Assembly: GCF_000759535.1 (NCBI RefSeq) | Contig: NZ_CP009455.1 | Span: forward strand, 682,001-746,000 | Direction of reading: 5' to 3' | Source of the DNA: Pseudomonas cremoricolorata | Lineage (GTDB): Bacteria > Pseudomonadota > Gammaproteobacteria > Pseudomonadales > Pseudomonadaceae | Length of the DNA stretch: 64,000 bases | In this document: in pieces, positions 8,370-18,443 of the stretch | How positions within the stretch are numbered: the stretch's first letter is position 1 | Layout: the number at the start of each line of letters is the position of its first letter | Notes under the pieces: model-generated | Told to the model about the DNA's origin: nothing | Database searches by the model: none | The model's input: the letters and a program-made list of their open reading frames with translations, nothing else | Position numbers and translations under genes: made by a program

Positions 8370-9113
8370 TCAGATGAACGAGTCGTCGTCGGAGAAGAAG
8401 CCGCCATCGTCGTTGCCGTAGTCGGTGTCGGCAAAGCCGCCCTGACCGTTGCCGTAGTCAGCGTTGTCGGCCACCTGCTGCTGGCCAGCCTGATCGTGCC
8501 AGCCGCCTTGCTCGCTGGCCGGCGCCGGGGCCTCTTCGATCACCTCCACCACTTCCTGGGGCTGCGAGCCATGGTTGAACAGGCTGCTGATGCCCTGGGC
8601 CAGCAGCACACCACCGGCCACGCCCGCGGCGGTCTGCATGGCGCCGCCAAGGAAACTGCCGGCAGCCCCACGCGCAGGTGCGGCTGCGGGGGCGGCCTGG
8701 GCAGCGGCGGGCGCGGCGCTCTGCGGGCCGTCGCGCCAGCCGCCGCCATTGGGCGCCGAAGTAACCGGCCGTGCTGGCGCCTGAGCTGGGGCTGACGGAG
8801 CAGCCTGGCGGTTGTTGGCGCCGAACAGGCTGGAGAGGAAACCACCGCCGCCGCCTGCGTTGCTGCTGTCGCGGGGCTCGGCCTTGGCCTGTTGCAGCTC
8901 GGCCTGGAGCTGTTTGTTCTGCTCATCCAGGCGCTTGAGCGCCGCTTCCTGCACCAGAATCGCCTGGGCCATGTAGTACGGCGCGGCCGGCTGCTGACGC
9001 AGGTGCGCTTCGATGCACGCCTGGGCCTGGGCATCGCGCGGCTGGGCCGGGTCCTCGGCCTGGCGGATACGGCCGAACAGGCCATCGATCAAACGTTGTT
9101 CTTCAGTGTTCAT
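8370..9113 (-). CDS. DUF2076 protein with Ala/Pro/Gly-rich linker and acidic tail
   Basis: This is a 247-residue protein. The N-terminal helical DUF2076 part (MNTEEQRLIDGLFGRIRQ, then AAPYYMAQAILVQEAALKRL) is followed by a glutamine-rich coiled coil. An Ala/Pro/Gly-rich central region contains FLGGAMQTAAGVAGGVLLAQ, which could be a glycine-zipper membrane-inserting helix. The tail is rich in Asp and Gly (DTDYGNDDGG, DDDSFI). DUF2076 proteins are often annotated as periplasmic ligand-binding sensors, but no signal peptide is visible here. The start is the MNTEEQ methionine; upstream in-frame sequence lacks family character. Function unknown. Confidence 0.8.
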   Translation of the reverse strand: MNTEEQRLIDGLFGRIRQAEDPAQPRDAQAQACIEAHLRQQPAAPYYMAQAILVQEAALKRLDEQNKQLQAELQQAKAEPRDSSNAGGGGGFLSSLFGANNRQAAPSAPAQAPARPVTSAPNGGGWRDGPQSAAPAAAQAAPAAAPARGAAGSFLGGAMQTAAGVAGGVLLAQGISSLFNHGSQPQEVVEVIEEAPAPASEQGGWHDQAGQQQVADNADYGNGQGGFADTDYGNDDGGFFSDDDSFI

Positions 9114-9269
9114 CGGGGCTACCTCATGGGCGCGAACAGGACATCGGACGCGATCAAGATGGGGGGGCTGACGCAGCGCTTCAAGCACTGCGGCGATGAA
9201 ACTTTCTTCAGCCGCGCAGCGCTCTGGGCTACAGTGGCGCCCTGCTTTCCGGCCATGCGATGTTGACTG

Positions 9270-9929
9270 ATGAATCCCTATAGCGTTCTGCGCGACTCCC
9301 TGCATTTCTTCCGCCTGCACCTGCTCGGCATCGCCCAGCTGTGCCTGCCCGTGGTGGTGCTCGAAGCCTTCTTTACCCAGTTAGTGCTGCAACAACTGGG
9401 CGATCAGGCCAGCCCGACCTATGCCATGCTCACCAGCCTGGTGTTCTACCCGCTGTACACCGCAGCGTTGATTCTTTACCTCGACACCCGCAGCAGCGGC
9501 CAGGACATCGCCAAGCGTGACCTGATGGCGCGGGCGGTGCAGTTGTGGCCGCAGATGGCCGTGCTGATTCTGATCAGCTCGCTGCTGATCATGGCCGGTC
9601 TGGTGCTGCTGATCTTCCCCGGCGTGTGGATCATGATCAACCTGGCCTTCGCCGAGTTCCTGCTGGTGCTGCGCGGGCGCTCGGTGATGGAATCGATGCG
9701 CGAGAGCGCGAGCATGACCACCGGGCATTTCCTGCGCATCCTGACCTGCATGCTCGCGGTGGTCGCGCCACTGTGGTTGCTCGACGGCCTGCTGCTGATG
9801 GCCTTCCCGCAGCCACAGCCTGGCGTGGGGCTGCTGCTCGACAGCCTCAGCGGCTTCCTGCAACTGTTCAGCACCGTGGTGCTGTACCGACTGTTCATGC
9901 TGCGCGAAGCCGAGGCGGCCAAGGCCTGA
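9270..9929 (+). CDS. YciC-like (UPF0259) inner-membrane protein
   Basis: This 219-residue polytopic membrane protein has five to six hydrophobic segments (LLGIAQLCLPVVVLEAFF, AVLILISSLLIMAGLVLLIF and others). The internal GVWIMINLAFAEFLLVLRG block resembles the YciC/UPF0259 family. No biochemical role is established for this family. It is divergent from the DUF2076 gene with a 156-bp gap that must hold both promoters. The Shine-Dalgarno is weak. A 9-bp inverted repeat (9940-9948 / 9963-9971) follows the stop and may terminate it. Confidence 0.75.
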   Translation: MNPYSVLRDSLHFFRLHLLGIAQLCLPVVVLEAFFTQLVLQQLGDQASPTYAMLTSLVFYPLYTAALILYLDTRSSGQDIAKRDLMARAVQLWPQMAVLILISSLLIMAGLVLLIFPGVWIMINLAFAEFLLVLRGRSVMESMRESASMTTGHFLRILTCMLAVVAPLWLLDGLLLMAFPQPQPGVGLLLDSLSGFLQLFSTVVLYRLFMLREAEAAKA

Positions 9930-9939
9930 CGCCACGGCG

Positions 9940-9971
9940 GCGGCAGTCGGCTGAAATGCCCTGACTGCCGC
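9940..9971 (+). terminator. Inverted repeat after the YciC-like gene
   Basis: The arms GCGGCAGTC and GACTGCCGC form a perfect 9-bp stem with a 14-base loop, 11 bases after the stop codon. No T run follows, so termination efficiency is doubtful. Confidence 0.4.
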
Positions 9972-10132
9972 TGCCCAGGGCCTTGCCCACGTGCTGCGCG
10001 TTAGCACATGTGTACTATTCCCATCGCCCTACCCCCTCCCGATACTCCCTCTGTTGACAATTCTCAGAATGGAAACGCCCACGCCCGGCGCGCCGCCGCG
10101 TGCGTGGCCTCTACGGAGTCTCTGGAGTCGCT

Positions 10133-13100
10133 ATGAAGCCCCTTTTCACACTTTCCCCGCTGGCGTTCGCGGTCACGCTGAGCGTGCTGCCCAATGCCCA
10201 TGCCGCCCAACATTACGTGCTCAACAACGGTGCTGAGACCTGGAGCAGCGACCGCGGCTACGACAGCATCTCGGTGATCCCCAACGCCGGCCTGACCTCG
10301 ACCCTGACCATCAACAACGGCGCCACCGCCACCAGCCAGGGCGGGCGCATCGGCGGTCGCGCCGACAACAACGCGCCGATCGCCATGGGCGTGCTGGTGG
10401 TCGAAGGTGCCGGCAGCCGCTGGCTCACCCCGCGCAACAACGCGGTGCTGGGCAACACCGTGCTGATCGGCGGCGCGGCGCAGGGCACGCTGAACGTGCT
10501 CAACGGCGGTGAAGTGTCGGTGCGTGACCTGCAACTGGGCGACAACGGCAGTGCCGGCAACGGCGATTCGCGGGCCAATCTGCTGGTCGACGGCAAGGAC
10601 TCGCTGGTCGATGTGGTGAACCTGCGTTCGGGCGGCACGTTCGTCTACGACACGCGGATCAACCTGCAGAACGGTGGGCGGATCAAGAGCGATCAGGTGG
10701 CCATGGTGTCGATCACCGAGATGTCCGGTGCAGGCACGCGCTGGGACAACAGCGGCAACTTCCGCAGCCGTCACGACCTGACCCTGAGCAATGGCGCGGT
10801 ACTGGCAAGCGACACCATGCAACTGGGCGGTGGGGTGGTCGGCGGCAGCACCAACATCACCCTGACCGGTGAAGACACGCGCCTTGAGACGCGCACGCTG
10901 AAGCTGGGCGACACCACCCGTACCGCCAACCTGATGTTGGCCGACGGCGCCCTGCTCAAGAGCACCGAGGGCGTCGACATTTCCGTCGAGACCGCCACCC
11001 TGTCGTCGGGCCACGGCACCCTGGCGTTTGGCGGCGAGGTCACCCGCGATGACAACCGCACCGAATACGACGCCCTCACCGCAGGCGCCGCCCGCGCCGC
11101 GGGGCGAATCGATCCGGCCAGCGACCTGCGCTTCGGCACCGGCCCGGCGACCGGCGCCATCGCCTTCAACCACACTGGCGAACTGCAGTTGAGCAACAAG
11201 ATCAGTGGCGCGGGCCGGCTGTACAGCTTCAGCGGTGATACCACCCTGAGCGGCGACCTGAGCGGGTTGTCCGGCGGCACCATCGTGCGCGGTGGTCGCC
11301 TGGTGCTCGACAGCGATATCGACCAGAGCAACCCGCGTGGCACGTCGGCCTTCAGCGTCGGCAACGGCACCCTGGTGGTCAACGGCAAGATCGGCCACGA
11401 CACGCCGTCTGGCACCTACAGCAACAGCGGCCAGGTTCTGGCCGGCGGTGTGCTGGCCGGTACCGGCCAGGTCGGCGCCACCCAGGTGTTCGCCGGCGGC
11501 ACCTTGTCGCCAGGCGAAGGCCAGATCGGCACCCTGACCATCAACGGCAACCTGGACATGGATGAAGGCTCGCGATACGCCGCCGACATCGCCGGCAACG
11601 GTGGCTCGGACCGGGTCAATGTCACCGGCGCTGCGACCCTGCGCGGCACCCGCGTGGACGTCACCACCCTCAACGATGCGCAGAGCTACACCACCGGCCA
11701 GACCTACACCCTGCTGTCGGCCAAGGACGGCATCGTCGCAATCGACAGAGAAGGCAAGGCCTACGCCGAAGCCTTCAGCAACTCGGCGTTCCTCAACGTC
11801 AGCCTCAAGCGCACCGACAACGACCTGAACCTGGTCATCGCACAGAAGGACACCACCCCCGAACCGCCAGTTGAGCCACCGGTAGAACCACCAGTCGAGC
11901 CGGAACCGCCGGTCGAGCCGCCGGTCGAGCCTCCCGTCGAGCCGCCGGTCGAGCCTGAGCCACCGGTCGAACCGCCGGTCGAGCCGCCTGTGGAGCCGGA
12001 ACCGCCGGTCGAACCACCGGTGACCCCGCCGGTTGAACCCGAGCCACCGGTCGAGCCGCCCGTAGAGCCCGAACCACCGGTACAACCACCGGTTCAGCCG
12101 CCAGAAACCGGCGGCAAGCCCGGTATTTTCCAGACCGTCGCCCGCACCGGCAACCAATGGAACACTGCCGGTGCGCTGAGCCAGCTGCGCCAGAGCGGCG
12201 CGCCGCTGCGCCTGTACAACAACCTGCTGATCCTCGATGCCGACAGCGCCCGCAACGCCATCGATCAACTCTCCGGCGATTACCACAGCAGCACCTCGAC
12301 CGCGCTGATCGCCAACAGCCAGGTGGTCTCCGGGGTACTCGGCACGCGCACCCGCAGCCTGCTCGACAATGGCCGTATCAGCATGCCGGTGGGCGCTTCG
12401 AACCTCGCTCCTGAAGCCTCGTCGGGGCACAACGGCGCCTGGGTGCAGACCTTCGGCAACTGGTCGCGCCTGGACGGCAACAACGGCGCCAGCGGCCTCA
12501 AGCAGCGCACCGGCGGCGTGCTGATCGGTGCCGACGGGCGCATCACCCAGGACTGGAGCGCCGGTGTCTATGGCGGCTACAGCCGTTCGAAGTTCGACGC
12601 CGACGACCGCGACGCCAAGGGCAACAGCGACAACTACCACCTCGGTGCCTACACCGGTGCGCAGTTCGACGCCCTGCGCCTGAGCGCAGATGTCGGCTAC
12701 ACCTGGCATGAGCTGGACAGCAAGCGCAACGTAGCCTTCGCCGGCTTCAGCGACCACCTCAAGGGTAAGCGCGATGCCAGCACCTTGCAGGCCAGTGGTG
12801 AGGCGGCCTACCGCATCGGCCTGGGCGCGGTGGCGCTGGAACCGTTCGTTGGCGTGTCCTACGTCAAGTACGACGCCGACAGCTTCCGCGAGAAAGGCGG
12901 CGCGGCGCGGCTGCGCGTGTCCAGCGACAAGCAGGACACCTGGTTCTCCACCGCAGGCCTGCGTGCCTCGACCCGCACCAGCATCGCCGAGCACCAGACC
13001 GACCTGTACGGCTCGCTGGGCTGGCGCCGTGCCTACGGCGACCTGGACCCGCGCAACGAGCAGTCCTTCGCCGGCGGCCCGAACTTCGAAGTGCAGGGCA

Positions 13101-13249
13101 TCGCGCAGACGCGCAATGTGGCACTGACCGAAGTGGGGGCGAAAATGCGCCTGAACAGCCAGACCGACCTCGACCTGTCGTACCAGGGCCAGTTCGGCAG
13201 CGACACGCGCTTCCACTCGGTGAACGCCGGCGTCACGGTTCGCTTCTGA
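10133..13249 (+). CDS. Type V autotransporter with Pro-Val-Glu repeat linker
   Basis: This 1038-residue surface or secreted protein has a Sec signal peptide (MKPLFTLSPLAFAVTLSV to NAHAA). A passenger of about 560 residues follows, made of Gly/Asn/Thr-rich beta-helix-like repeats (GTLNVLNGGEVSV, LAGTGQVGATQVFAGGTLSP). Then comes a rigid PPVEPPVEPEP-type proline repeat of about 80 residues, and a C-terminal 12-stranded barrel of about 280 residues ending in the obligatory aromatic residue (VTVRF). The passenger has a pertactin/AIDA-like motif set (GTLSPG...GTLTINGNL) but no serine-protease triad was seen. The ATG at 10133 is chosen because GGAG lies 7 nt before it and the signal peptide starts there. 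A strong hairpin terminator follows. Role (adhesion, biofilm) is inferred. Confidence 0.92.
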   Translation: MKPLFTLSPLAFAVTLSVLPNAHAAQHYVLNNGAETWSSDRGYDSISVIPNAGLTSTLTINNGATATSQGGRIGGRADNNAPIAMGVLVVEGAGSRWLTPRNNAVLGNTVLIGGAAQGTLNVLNGGEVSVRDLQLGDNGSAGNGDSRANLLVDGKDSLVDVVNLRSGGTFVYDTRINLQNGGRIKSDQVAMVSITEMSGAGTRWDNSGNFRSRHDLTLSNGAVLASDTMQLGGGVVGGSTNITLTGEDTRLETRTLKLGDTTRTANLMLADGALLKSTEGVDISVETATLSSGHGTLAFGGEVTRDDNRTEYDALTAGAARAAGRIDPASDLRFGTGPATGAIAFNHTGELQLSNKISGAGRLYSFSGDTTLSGDLSGLSGGTIVRGGRLVLDSDIDQSNPRGTSAFSVGNGTLVVNGKIGHDTPSGTYSNSGQVLAGGVLAGTGQVGATQVFAGGTLSPGEGQIGTLTINGNLDMDEGSRYAADIAGNGGSDRVNVTGAATLRGTRVDVTTLNDAQSYTTGQTYTLLSAKDGIVAIDREGKAYAEAFSNSAFLNVSLKRTDNDLNLVIAQKDTTPEPPVEPPVEPPVEPEPPVEPPVEPPVEPPVEPEPPVEPPVEPPVEPEPPVEPPVTPPVEPEPPVEPPVEPEPPVQPPVQPPETGGKPGIFQTVARTGNQWNTAGALSQLRQSGAPLRLYNNLLILDADSARNAIDQLSGDYHSSTSTALIANSQVVSGVLGTRTRSLLDNGRISMPVGASNLAPEASSGHNGAWVQTFGNWSRLDGNNGASGLKQRTGGVLIGADGRITQDWSAGVYGGYSRSKFDADDRDAKGNSDNYHLGAYTGAQFDALRLSADVGYTWHELDSKRNVAFAGFSDHLKGKRDASTLQASGEAAYRIGLGAVALEPFVGVSYVKYDADSFREKGGAARLRVSSDKQDTWFSTAGLRASTRTSIAEHQTDLYGSLGWRRAYGDLDPRNEQSFAGGPNFEVQGIAQTRNVALTEVGAKMRLNSQTDLDLSYQGQFGSDTRFHSVNAGVTVRF

Positions 13250-13255
13250 CCCTTC

Positions 13256-13279
13256 AGGGCGGCCGTTCTGGCCGCCCTT
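13256..13279 (+). terminator. Rho-independent-like terminator after the autotransporter
   Basis: A stem AGGGCGGCC / GGCCGCCCT with loop GTTCT begins 6 bases after the stop codon. It lies between convergent genes. Confidence 0.75.
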
Positions 13280-13324
13280 CAGTCCTCCTGGCTGCGAGCG
13301 CGGTGCTCTACTGCGCTCACGCCT

Positions 13325-14941
13325 TCACAGCATTGGCGCGCGTTGCTCGGCCATCACCTTGACCTGCTCGAGCAGCACCGCACGCAATTCAGGTGGCCGC
13401 ACCGGCTTTGCCAGCACCCAGATATCGAGGCTCTCGACCAGGCGGCGGATACGCTCGATTTCATGGCCGGTCATGATCATCGCCGGCACCTGCCAACCGC
13501 GCTGCTGACGAATCGCCGCGATGCACTCGGCACCGGAAATCTTCGTCCCCAGGTCGAAGTCGGCAATGATGATGTCGCAGCCGCTGGTGACATTCAGGCC
13601 ATCGCTGTGCGCCTCTACCACGCAGCCCCATTTCTCCAGCAGCGCCGAGGTCGCGCGCAGTACGCTGGCATCGTCGTCCACCAGGCACACGCGCAGGCCA
13701 CGCAGTTGCTCGGGCACGCTCGGCGGGCGTACTACCGGCTTCCTTGGCTCGATGCGCTGCAAACCGCGAATGCTCACCCGCGTACCGCGGCCCAGGCGTG
13801 AGTCCACCGCCACGGCAAGCCCGAGCAACTGGCCGATGCGCTGCACGATGGGCAAACCCAGGCCCAGACCCTCGACGTCCTTGTCGCGCACCTGGCGTAC
13901 CCGATAGAACTCCTTGAACAGTTGCGGCAGATGTTCTTCGGCGATGCCCGGGCCTTGGTCGTGGATGACCACCGCCAAGCCATTGCCCTGACGGCGTACG
14001 GCGAGCAGCACTGGCTTGCCAGGGGCGTATTTGAGCGCATTGGACAGCAGGTTCTGCACCATGGTGGTGAGCAGCCCCGGATTGGCCCAGACCCAGTACC
14101 GGCAGGGCCGCAGGCGCAGTTCGACACCCGCCCAGCGCGCCGCCTCGGTGTTCTGCCGCAGCACATCCTCCAGCAGCGCGCCGAGGTCGACCGCCTGGGC
14201 CTCGGGTTGCAGACGGCCGTTGTCGAGGGTGTAGAGGTCGAGAATCGAGCGAAACAGTTGCGAGACGGTGTGCAGGGAGCGATCGATATTGTCCACCAGG
14301 CGTAGCTCGTCCTGCCCCAGACGGGCGTCGCGCAGGCAGGCGGTGAATAGGCCGATGGCGTGGATCGGCTGGCGCAGGTCATGGCTGGCCTGGGCGAGGA
14401 AGCGCGACTTCTCCTGGTTGGCGGCAATCGCTTCCTGCGACGCTACGCGGGTGCGCTTGAGTAACACGTGGGCGTAGGCCGGCACCACGATGGTGGTCAC
14501 GCACAGGGTCAGCATGACGAAGGGCTGGGCGCGCCAGTAAGGGTCGAAGAGAAACACCGCCATCAGCGTCGCCAGCGCGATCACCGTGGCAATCGCCAGG
14601 TACTGCGAGCCGAAGCGCATGCCGTTGCCCAGGGTCACCCACAGCAGCACGGCGTAGATTGGCAAGGCATATTCGCCGCCCAGCGCCAGGGTGAAGCCGG
14701 TACCGACATAGTCATGCAGCATCGACAACAGACGGCGCCAGAAGAAGTGCCCCGCCCAGCGCTTGATCGCCATGCGCAGAAACACCGAAGCGACGATGAA
14801 GGTGACGATATAGGTGACGATGGCGTAGTAGTTCGCGGCACTGGCCGGGTGCAGCGCAATCAGCGCCAGGACATACAACAACGCGCAGGCACTGACGATC
14901 AGGCGCAAGGTGGCTTGGTCGAGTTCGCTGTTCTTTTCCAT
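13325..14941 (-). CDS. Membrane hybrid histidine kinase (HisKA-HATPase-REC)
   Basis: This 538-residue inner-membrane sensor kinase starts with about five or six membrane helices. The HisKA dimerisation helix has the phospho-acceptor SHDLRQPIHAIGLF. The HATPase domain carries the G2 box GLGLGLPIVQRIG. A C-terminal receiver follows, with acidic pair VDDD, phospho-acceptor Asp in IIIADFDLG and the conserved Lys in LAKPVRP. The ATG at 14941 is preferred because AGGA lies 8 nt before it. The gene follows the LuxR-type response regulator on the same strand, so the two form a two-component pair. The organisation recalls the ErcS'-type kinases of pseudomonads that affect alcohol oxidation, but signal and targets are unknown. 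Confidence 0.9.
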   Translation of the reverse strand: MEKNSELDQATLRLIVSACALLYVLALIALHPASAANYYAIVTYIVTFIVASVFLRMAIKRWAGHFFWRRLLSMLHDYVGTGFTLALGGEYALPIYAVLLWVTLGNGMRFGSQYLAIATVIALATLMAVFLFDPYWRAQPFVMLTLCVTTIVVPAYAHVLLKRTRVASQEAIAANQEKSRFLAQASHDLRQPIHAIGLFTACLRDARLGQDELRLVDNIDRSLHTVSQLFRSILDLYTLDNGRLQPEAQAVDLGALLEDVLRQNTEAARWAGVELRLRPCRYWVWANPGLLTTMVQNLLSNALKYAPGKPVLLAVRRQGNGLAVVIHDQGPGIAEEHLPQLFKEFYRVRQVRDKDVEGLGLGLPIVQRIGQLLGLAVAVDSRLGRGTRVSIRGLQRIEPRKPVVRPPSVPEQLRGLRVCLVDDDASVLRATSALLEKWGCVVEAHSDGLNVTSGCDIIIADFDLGTKISGAECIAAIRQQRGWQVPAMIMTGHEIERIRRLVESLDIWVLAKPVRPPELRAVLLEQVKVMAEQRAPML

Positions 14942-15046
14942 GGTGAACATCCTGTTCGGGCAAGGCTTTCGCGGCGTGGCGCGCCCCGACGAAGTCGGCA
15001 GGTCAGAGTCGGGCTTTAGCGGCAACTGGCCGTTATCCATAGTGCT

Positions 15047-15685
15047 TCACGGATTGATCTGTCGCGCTGCGCCGGTAACGCCTGGTACGTGCCCGAACTG
15101 CGCTGCGGCCGCCGCGCGGGTGGGCACGCCCAACGATTTGAGCAGGGTGGACACATGAATACGCACAGTGAAAGGAGAAATGCCCAGATCCTTGGCGATT
15201 TCCTTGTTGGTCTTGCCCACGGCGATCAACCCGAGCACCTGCCGCTGGCGCTCGGTAAGCGGGTCAGGACCCGGGTCGTGCAGCGGGTGCTCGGCGTTGT
15301 ACTGCACTACTAGCTCACCCTCGCGGATGGCGCTGATGGCCTTGGCGATGCCGGCAGGGTCGACATTCTTGCCAATGAAGCCATCGGCGCCCTGGGCCAT
15401 CACCTGGGCGATCACCTCGAGGTCTTCGACCATCGACACGATGATGATCGAGGTGCGGCGAAACTCTTCACGCAGTTGCCCGATGACGTGCAGCGAGGTC
15501 ATGCCGGGGAAACGCAGATCGAGCATCAGCGAATCGACCTCCGCCCCTGCGCGCGCCAGGTTCAGCACGTCATCCAGGGTGGCGGCCTGTTCGATCACCG
15601 CGCCGGGCAGCAGGCGCTGAACGATGTTCGACATCCCTTCACGAAACAGCGGGTGGTCATCCGCGACGATGATTCGGTGCGCCAT
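15047..15685 (-). CDS. NarL/LuxR-family response regulator
   Basis: This is a 212-residue transcription factor. The N-terminal receiver has the acidic pocket ([14 protein letters not shown]), the phospho-acceptor Asp in [11 protein letters not shown], a Ser in the usual Thr position (IIIVSMVED) and the conserved Lys in GFIGKNV. The C-terminal GerE helix-turn-helix is [20 protein letters not shown] with [15 protein letters not shown]. The start is the MAHRIIV methionine, since the upstream extension is not receiver-like. It is the first gene of the operon with the hybrid kinase at 13325-14941 and is presumably phosphorylated by it. Confidence 0.92.
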   Translation of the reverse strand: MAHRIIVADDHPLFREGMSNIVQRLLPGAVIEQAATLDDVLNLARAGAEVDSLMLDLRFPGMTSLHVIGQLREEFRRTSIIIVSMVEDLEVIAQVMAQGADGFIGKNVDPAGIAKAISAIREGELVVQYNAEHPLHDPGPDPLTERQRQVLGLIAVGKTNKEIAKDLGISPFTVRIHVSTLLKSLGVPTRAAAAAQFGHVPGVTGAARQINP

Positions 15686-15814
15686 GTGCCAGGTCCATCC
15701 GGTCGACGAGTTGCCGGATAGTAGCGCAAAGCTGGCTGTGAGTTTCATATTTGAAACAGGCAAGATAGTGGCTAGATGCAATCATTTATCACCAATTGCA
15801 AGCAACTTGCCCTT

Positions 15815-18325
15815 TCAGGTTTTGCGCGGTTTGGCTCTGGCAGTGGCTTCGGCGACCAGTGGATCATCCGGCCAGTAGTGTTTCGGATAACGACCTTTGA
15901 GGTCTTTTTTCACCTCGGCATAAGTGCTGCGCCAGAAATTGGCCAGGTCCTGGGTCACCTGCACCGGCCTTCGCGCTGGCGACAGCAGGTGCAGGGTCAG
16001 TACTTGCCTGCCCTGGGCGATGCGCGGGGTCTGCTCTAGGCCGAACAGTTCTTGCAAACGTACGGCCAGCACCGGGGGGTGTTCGTTGTAGTCGATGCGG
16101 ATGCTGGAACCCGACGGCACCTGCACGCTGATTGGCGCCTGGACATCGAGTTGCTGGGGCAGCGGCCAGGGCAGCAGGTTGCGCACGATCGATGAAAGAT
16201 CGAGCTGGGCGAAATGGCTGACCCGGCTGACCCGCTCCAGGTAGGGCGCAAGCCAGTCTTCGAGGCTGGCGAGCAACGTTGCGTCGCTTAAATCGGGCCA
16301 CGGGCCGGCTTCATCCAGACTGCGCAACAAGGCCACGCGGGCTTGCCACTGGCGCAGCTCCGGGGTCCACGGCAGCAGTTCCAGGCCCCTGCGGCGCACG
16401 TAGTTGATCAGCGCCTGGCTGCGCGCGGCGCTGTCCAGGTTGCTCAGTGGCGCGGTGGAAAGCACCAGTTCACCGACCTTGCGCTGACGCTCGGCGCGCA
16501 GCACGCCTTCGCGTTCATCCCAGTCCAGTTGGTCGACCACGCTCACCTGGTCGGCCAGCACGTCGTCGAACAGCGCCGGGTCGAAATCGGCGGCCAGGTA
16601 GATGCGCTCCTCACGCTGGCCCTGGCGGCTGCCGAGGTCGGCGATCACCAGCCAGGGGTGTTTCATCAGTGCGTCGGGGCTGGCGAACAGCGCCGCGCGG
16701 CCATTGCTCAGGCGGTACTCGCCGCCGCCATCGCGGCGTTGCTGGGCAATGCGGTCGGGGTAGGCAAAGGCCAGCAGTGCACCGACCCAGCGCGGCGCTT
16801 GCGGGTCGGCCACGCTGGCCTTGGCCGCGCCGCGCAACTGGCCGCGGTACTGGCGCGCCAGCTGCCGGGCGCGCTGCACGCCACCCTGCTCGCCACGCTG
16901 GGCGCGTTGTTCACCGCCCAGCAGCGCCAGGCGGCTGTGGATATCCGCACCGGCGCCGCGCTGGATGTCGCGCTCAGCGAGTAACGCGGCCAGATCACAG
17001 GCCAACGGCCCCAGCCCCAGCGCCTGGCCGCGCAGCAACAGGTGGGCGATGCGCGGGTGTGCCGGCAGTTGCGCCATGTCCTGGCCGTGGCGGCTGAGGT
17101 GGCCACCTTCGGCCAGTGCGCCGAGGCGGCGCAGCAGGTCACGGGCCTGGGCGAAGGCGGCGCTGGGCGGCGCGTCGAGCCACTTGAGCTCATCGGGCTG
17201 CACGCCCCAGCGGGCCAGCTGCAAGGCCAGCCCGGCGAGATCGGCCTGGAGGATTTCCGCCGCGGTATAGGCTGGCAATTGCTCGTGCTGGGCCTGCGAC
17301 CACAGCCGATAGCACACGCCCGGCTCGACACGCCCCGCCCGCCCGGCGCGCTGGGTGGCGCTTGCGCGGGAGATGCGCTGGGTATCCAGGCGGGTCATGC
17401 CGCTGCGCGGATCGAAGCGCGGTACGCGCTCGAGGCCCGCGTCGATGACCACCCGCACACCGTCGATGGTCACGCTGGTTTCGGCGATGTTGGTGGCCAG
17501 CACCACCTTTCGCAGCCCCACAGGCGCCGGCTGGATAGCCGCGCGCTGGGCATCCAGGCCCAACTCGCCGTGCAACGGGCACAGAACAATGTCGCGGCAC
17601 TCGCCCAGGGCCTCGCTCAGTGCCTGCTCGACCCGGCGAATCTCTGCCTGGCCGGGCAGGAACACCAGCACGCTGCCCGGTTGTTCGGCCAAGGCTTCCA
17701 GGCAGGTGCCGACCACCCGCTGCTCGACCCACTCACCGGCCTGGTACGGCGCGCCCCATACCGTTTCGACCGGGAACATGCGCCCTTCGCTGGTGACCAC
17801 CGGCGCGTCATCGAGCAAGCGCGACAGCCGCTCGCCTTCCAGGGTGGCCGACATCAGCAGCACTTTCAGCAGGGTGTCGTCGCGCAGCATGGCGCGTCCA
17901 TTGAGGGTCAGCGCCAGAGCCAGGTCGGCATCGAGGTTGCGCAGGTGGAACTCATCGAAAATCACCAGGCCGACGCCGTCCAGCGACGGGTCTTCCTGCA
18001 GACGGCGGGCGAGAATGCCCTCGGTGACCACCTCGATGCGGGTGTTCGGACCGACCTTGCTGTCCAGGCGAATGCGGTAACCGACCGTTTCACCGACCGC
18101 TTCGCCCAGCTCGCTGGCCATGCGCTCGGCAGCCGCACGGGCGGCCAGGCGACGCGGTTCGAGCATGACGATGGTCTGCCCGGCCAGCCAGGGCTCATCG
18201 AGCAGGGCCAGCGGCACGCGGGTGGTCTTGCCGGCGCCAGGCGGTGCTTCGAGCACCACTTCATGGCGTTGGCTCAACGCCTCGCGCAAAGCTGGCAGAA
18301 CGGCATCAATCGGTAGTGAAATCAT
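15815..18325 (-). CDS. hrpB: ATP-dependent helicase HrpB (DEAH/RHA family)
   Basis: This is an 836-residue cytoplasmic helicase. It has Walker A GAPGAGKTTRVPLALL-type spacing at about residues 29-38, the DEFH motif II, SAT motif III, and motif VI QRAGRAGRVEPGVCYRL. The HrpB-specific C-terminal region ends near RYPKHYWPDDP, the conserved signature of HrpB. The length agrees with family members (about 810-840). In vivo substrates are poorly defined. The start is the MISLPIDAV methionine, with an AGGACC Shine-Dalgarno. The gene is monocistronic or weakly linked to the response regulator 129 bp downstream. Confidence 0.95.
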   Translation of the reverse strand: MISLPIDAVLPALREALSQRHEVVLEAPPGAGKTTRVPLALLDEPWLAGQTIVMLEPRRLAARAAAERMASELGEAVGETVGYRIRLDSKVGPNTRIEVVTEGILARRLQEDPSLDGVGLVIFDEFHLRNLDADLALALTLNGRAMLRDDTLLKVLLMSATLEGERLSRLLDDAPVVTSEGRMFPVETVWGAPYQAGEWVEQRVVGTCLEALAEQPGSVLVFLPGQAEIRRVEQALSEALGECRDIVLCPLHGELGLDAQRAAIQPAPVGLRKVVLATNIAETSVTIDGVRVVIDAGLERVPRFDPRSGMTRLDTQRISRASATQRAGRAGRVEPGVCYRLWSQAQHEQLPAYTAAEILQADLAGLALQLARWGVQPDELKWLDAPPSAAFAQARDLLRRLGALAEGGHLSRHGQDMAQLPAHPRIAHLLLRGQALGLGPLACDLAALLAERDIQRGAGADIHSRLALLGGEQRAQRGEQGGVQRARQLARQYRGQLRGAAKASVADPQAPRWVGALLAFAYPDRIAQQRRDGGGEYRLSNGRAALFASPDALMKHPWLVIADLGSRQGQREERIYLAADFDPALFDDVLADQVSVVDQLDWDEREGVLRAERQRKVGELVLSTAPLSNLDSAARSQALINYVRRRGLELLPWTPELRQWQARVALLRSLDEAGPWPDLSDATLLASLEDWLAPYLERVSRVSHFAQLDLSSIVRNLLPWPLPQQLDVQAPISVQVPSGSSIRIDYNEHPPVLAVRLQELFGLEQTPRIAQGRQVLTLHLLSPARRPVQVTQDLANFWRSTYAEVKKDLKGRYPKHYWPDDPLVAEATARAKPRKT

Positions 18326-18443
18326 GGTGGTCCTCGGGCGGGGCTGGGAGTATAACGGCGAACTGGCCAGCCCTGGCCATGGTCCTACCGCTCGACGCCG
18401 GCTCTGCACCGGACCCGTTGCGGCTTTTCATCCGGAGATCCAC

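Noticed and set aside
10064..13216. A 1050-codon open frame antisense to the whole autotransporter gene
   Set aside because: It is a composition shadow: high third-position GC and the repetitive Pro-rich sequence remove stop codons on the opposite strand. The translation has no domain, and the sense gene has signal peptide, stalk and barrel.
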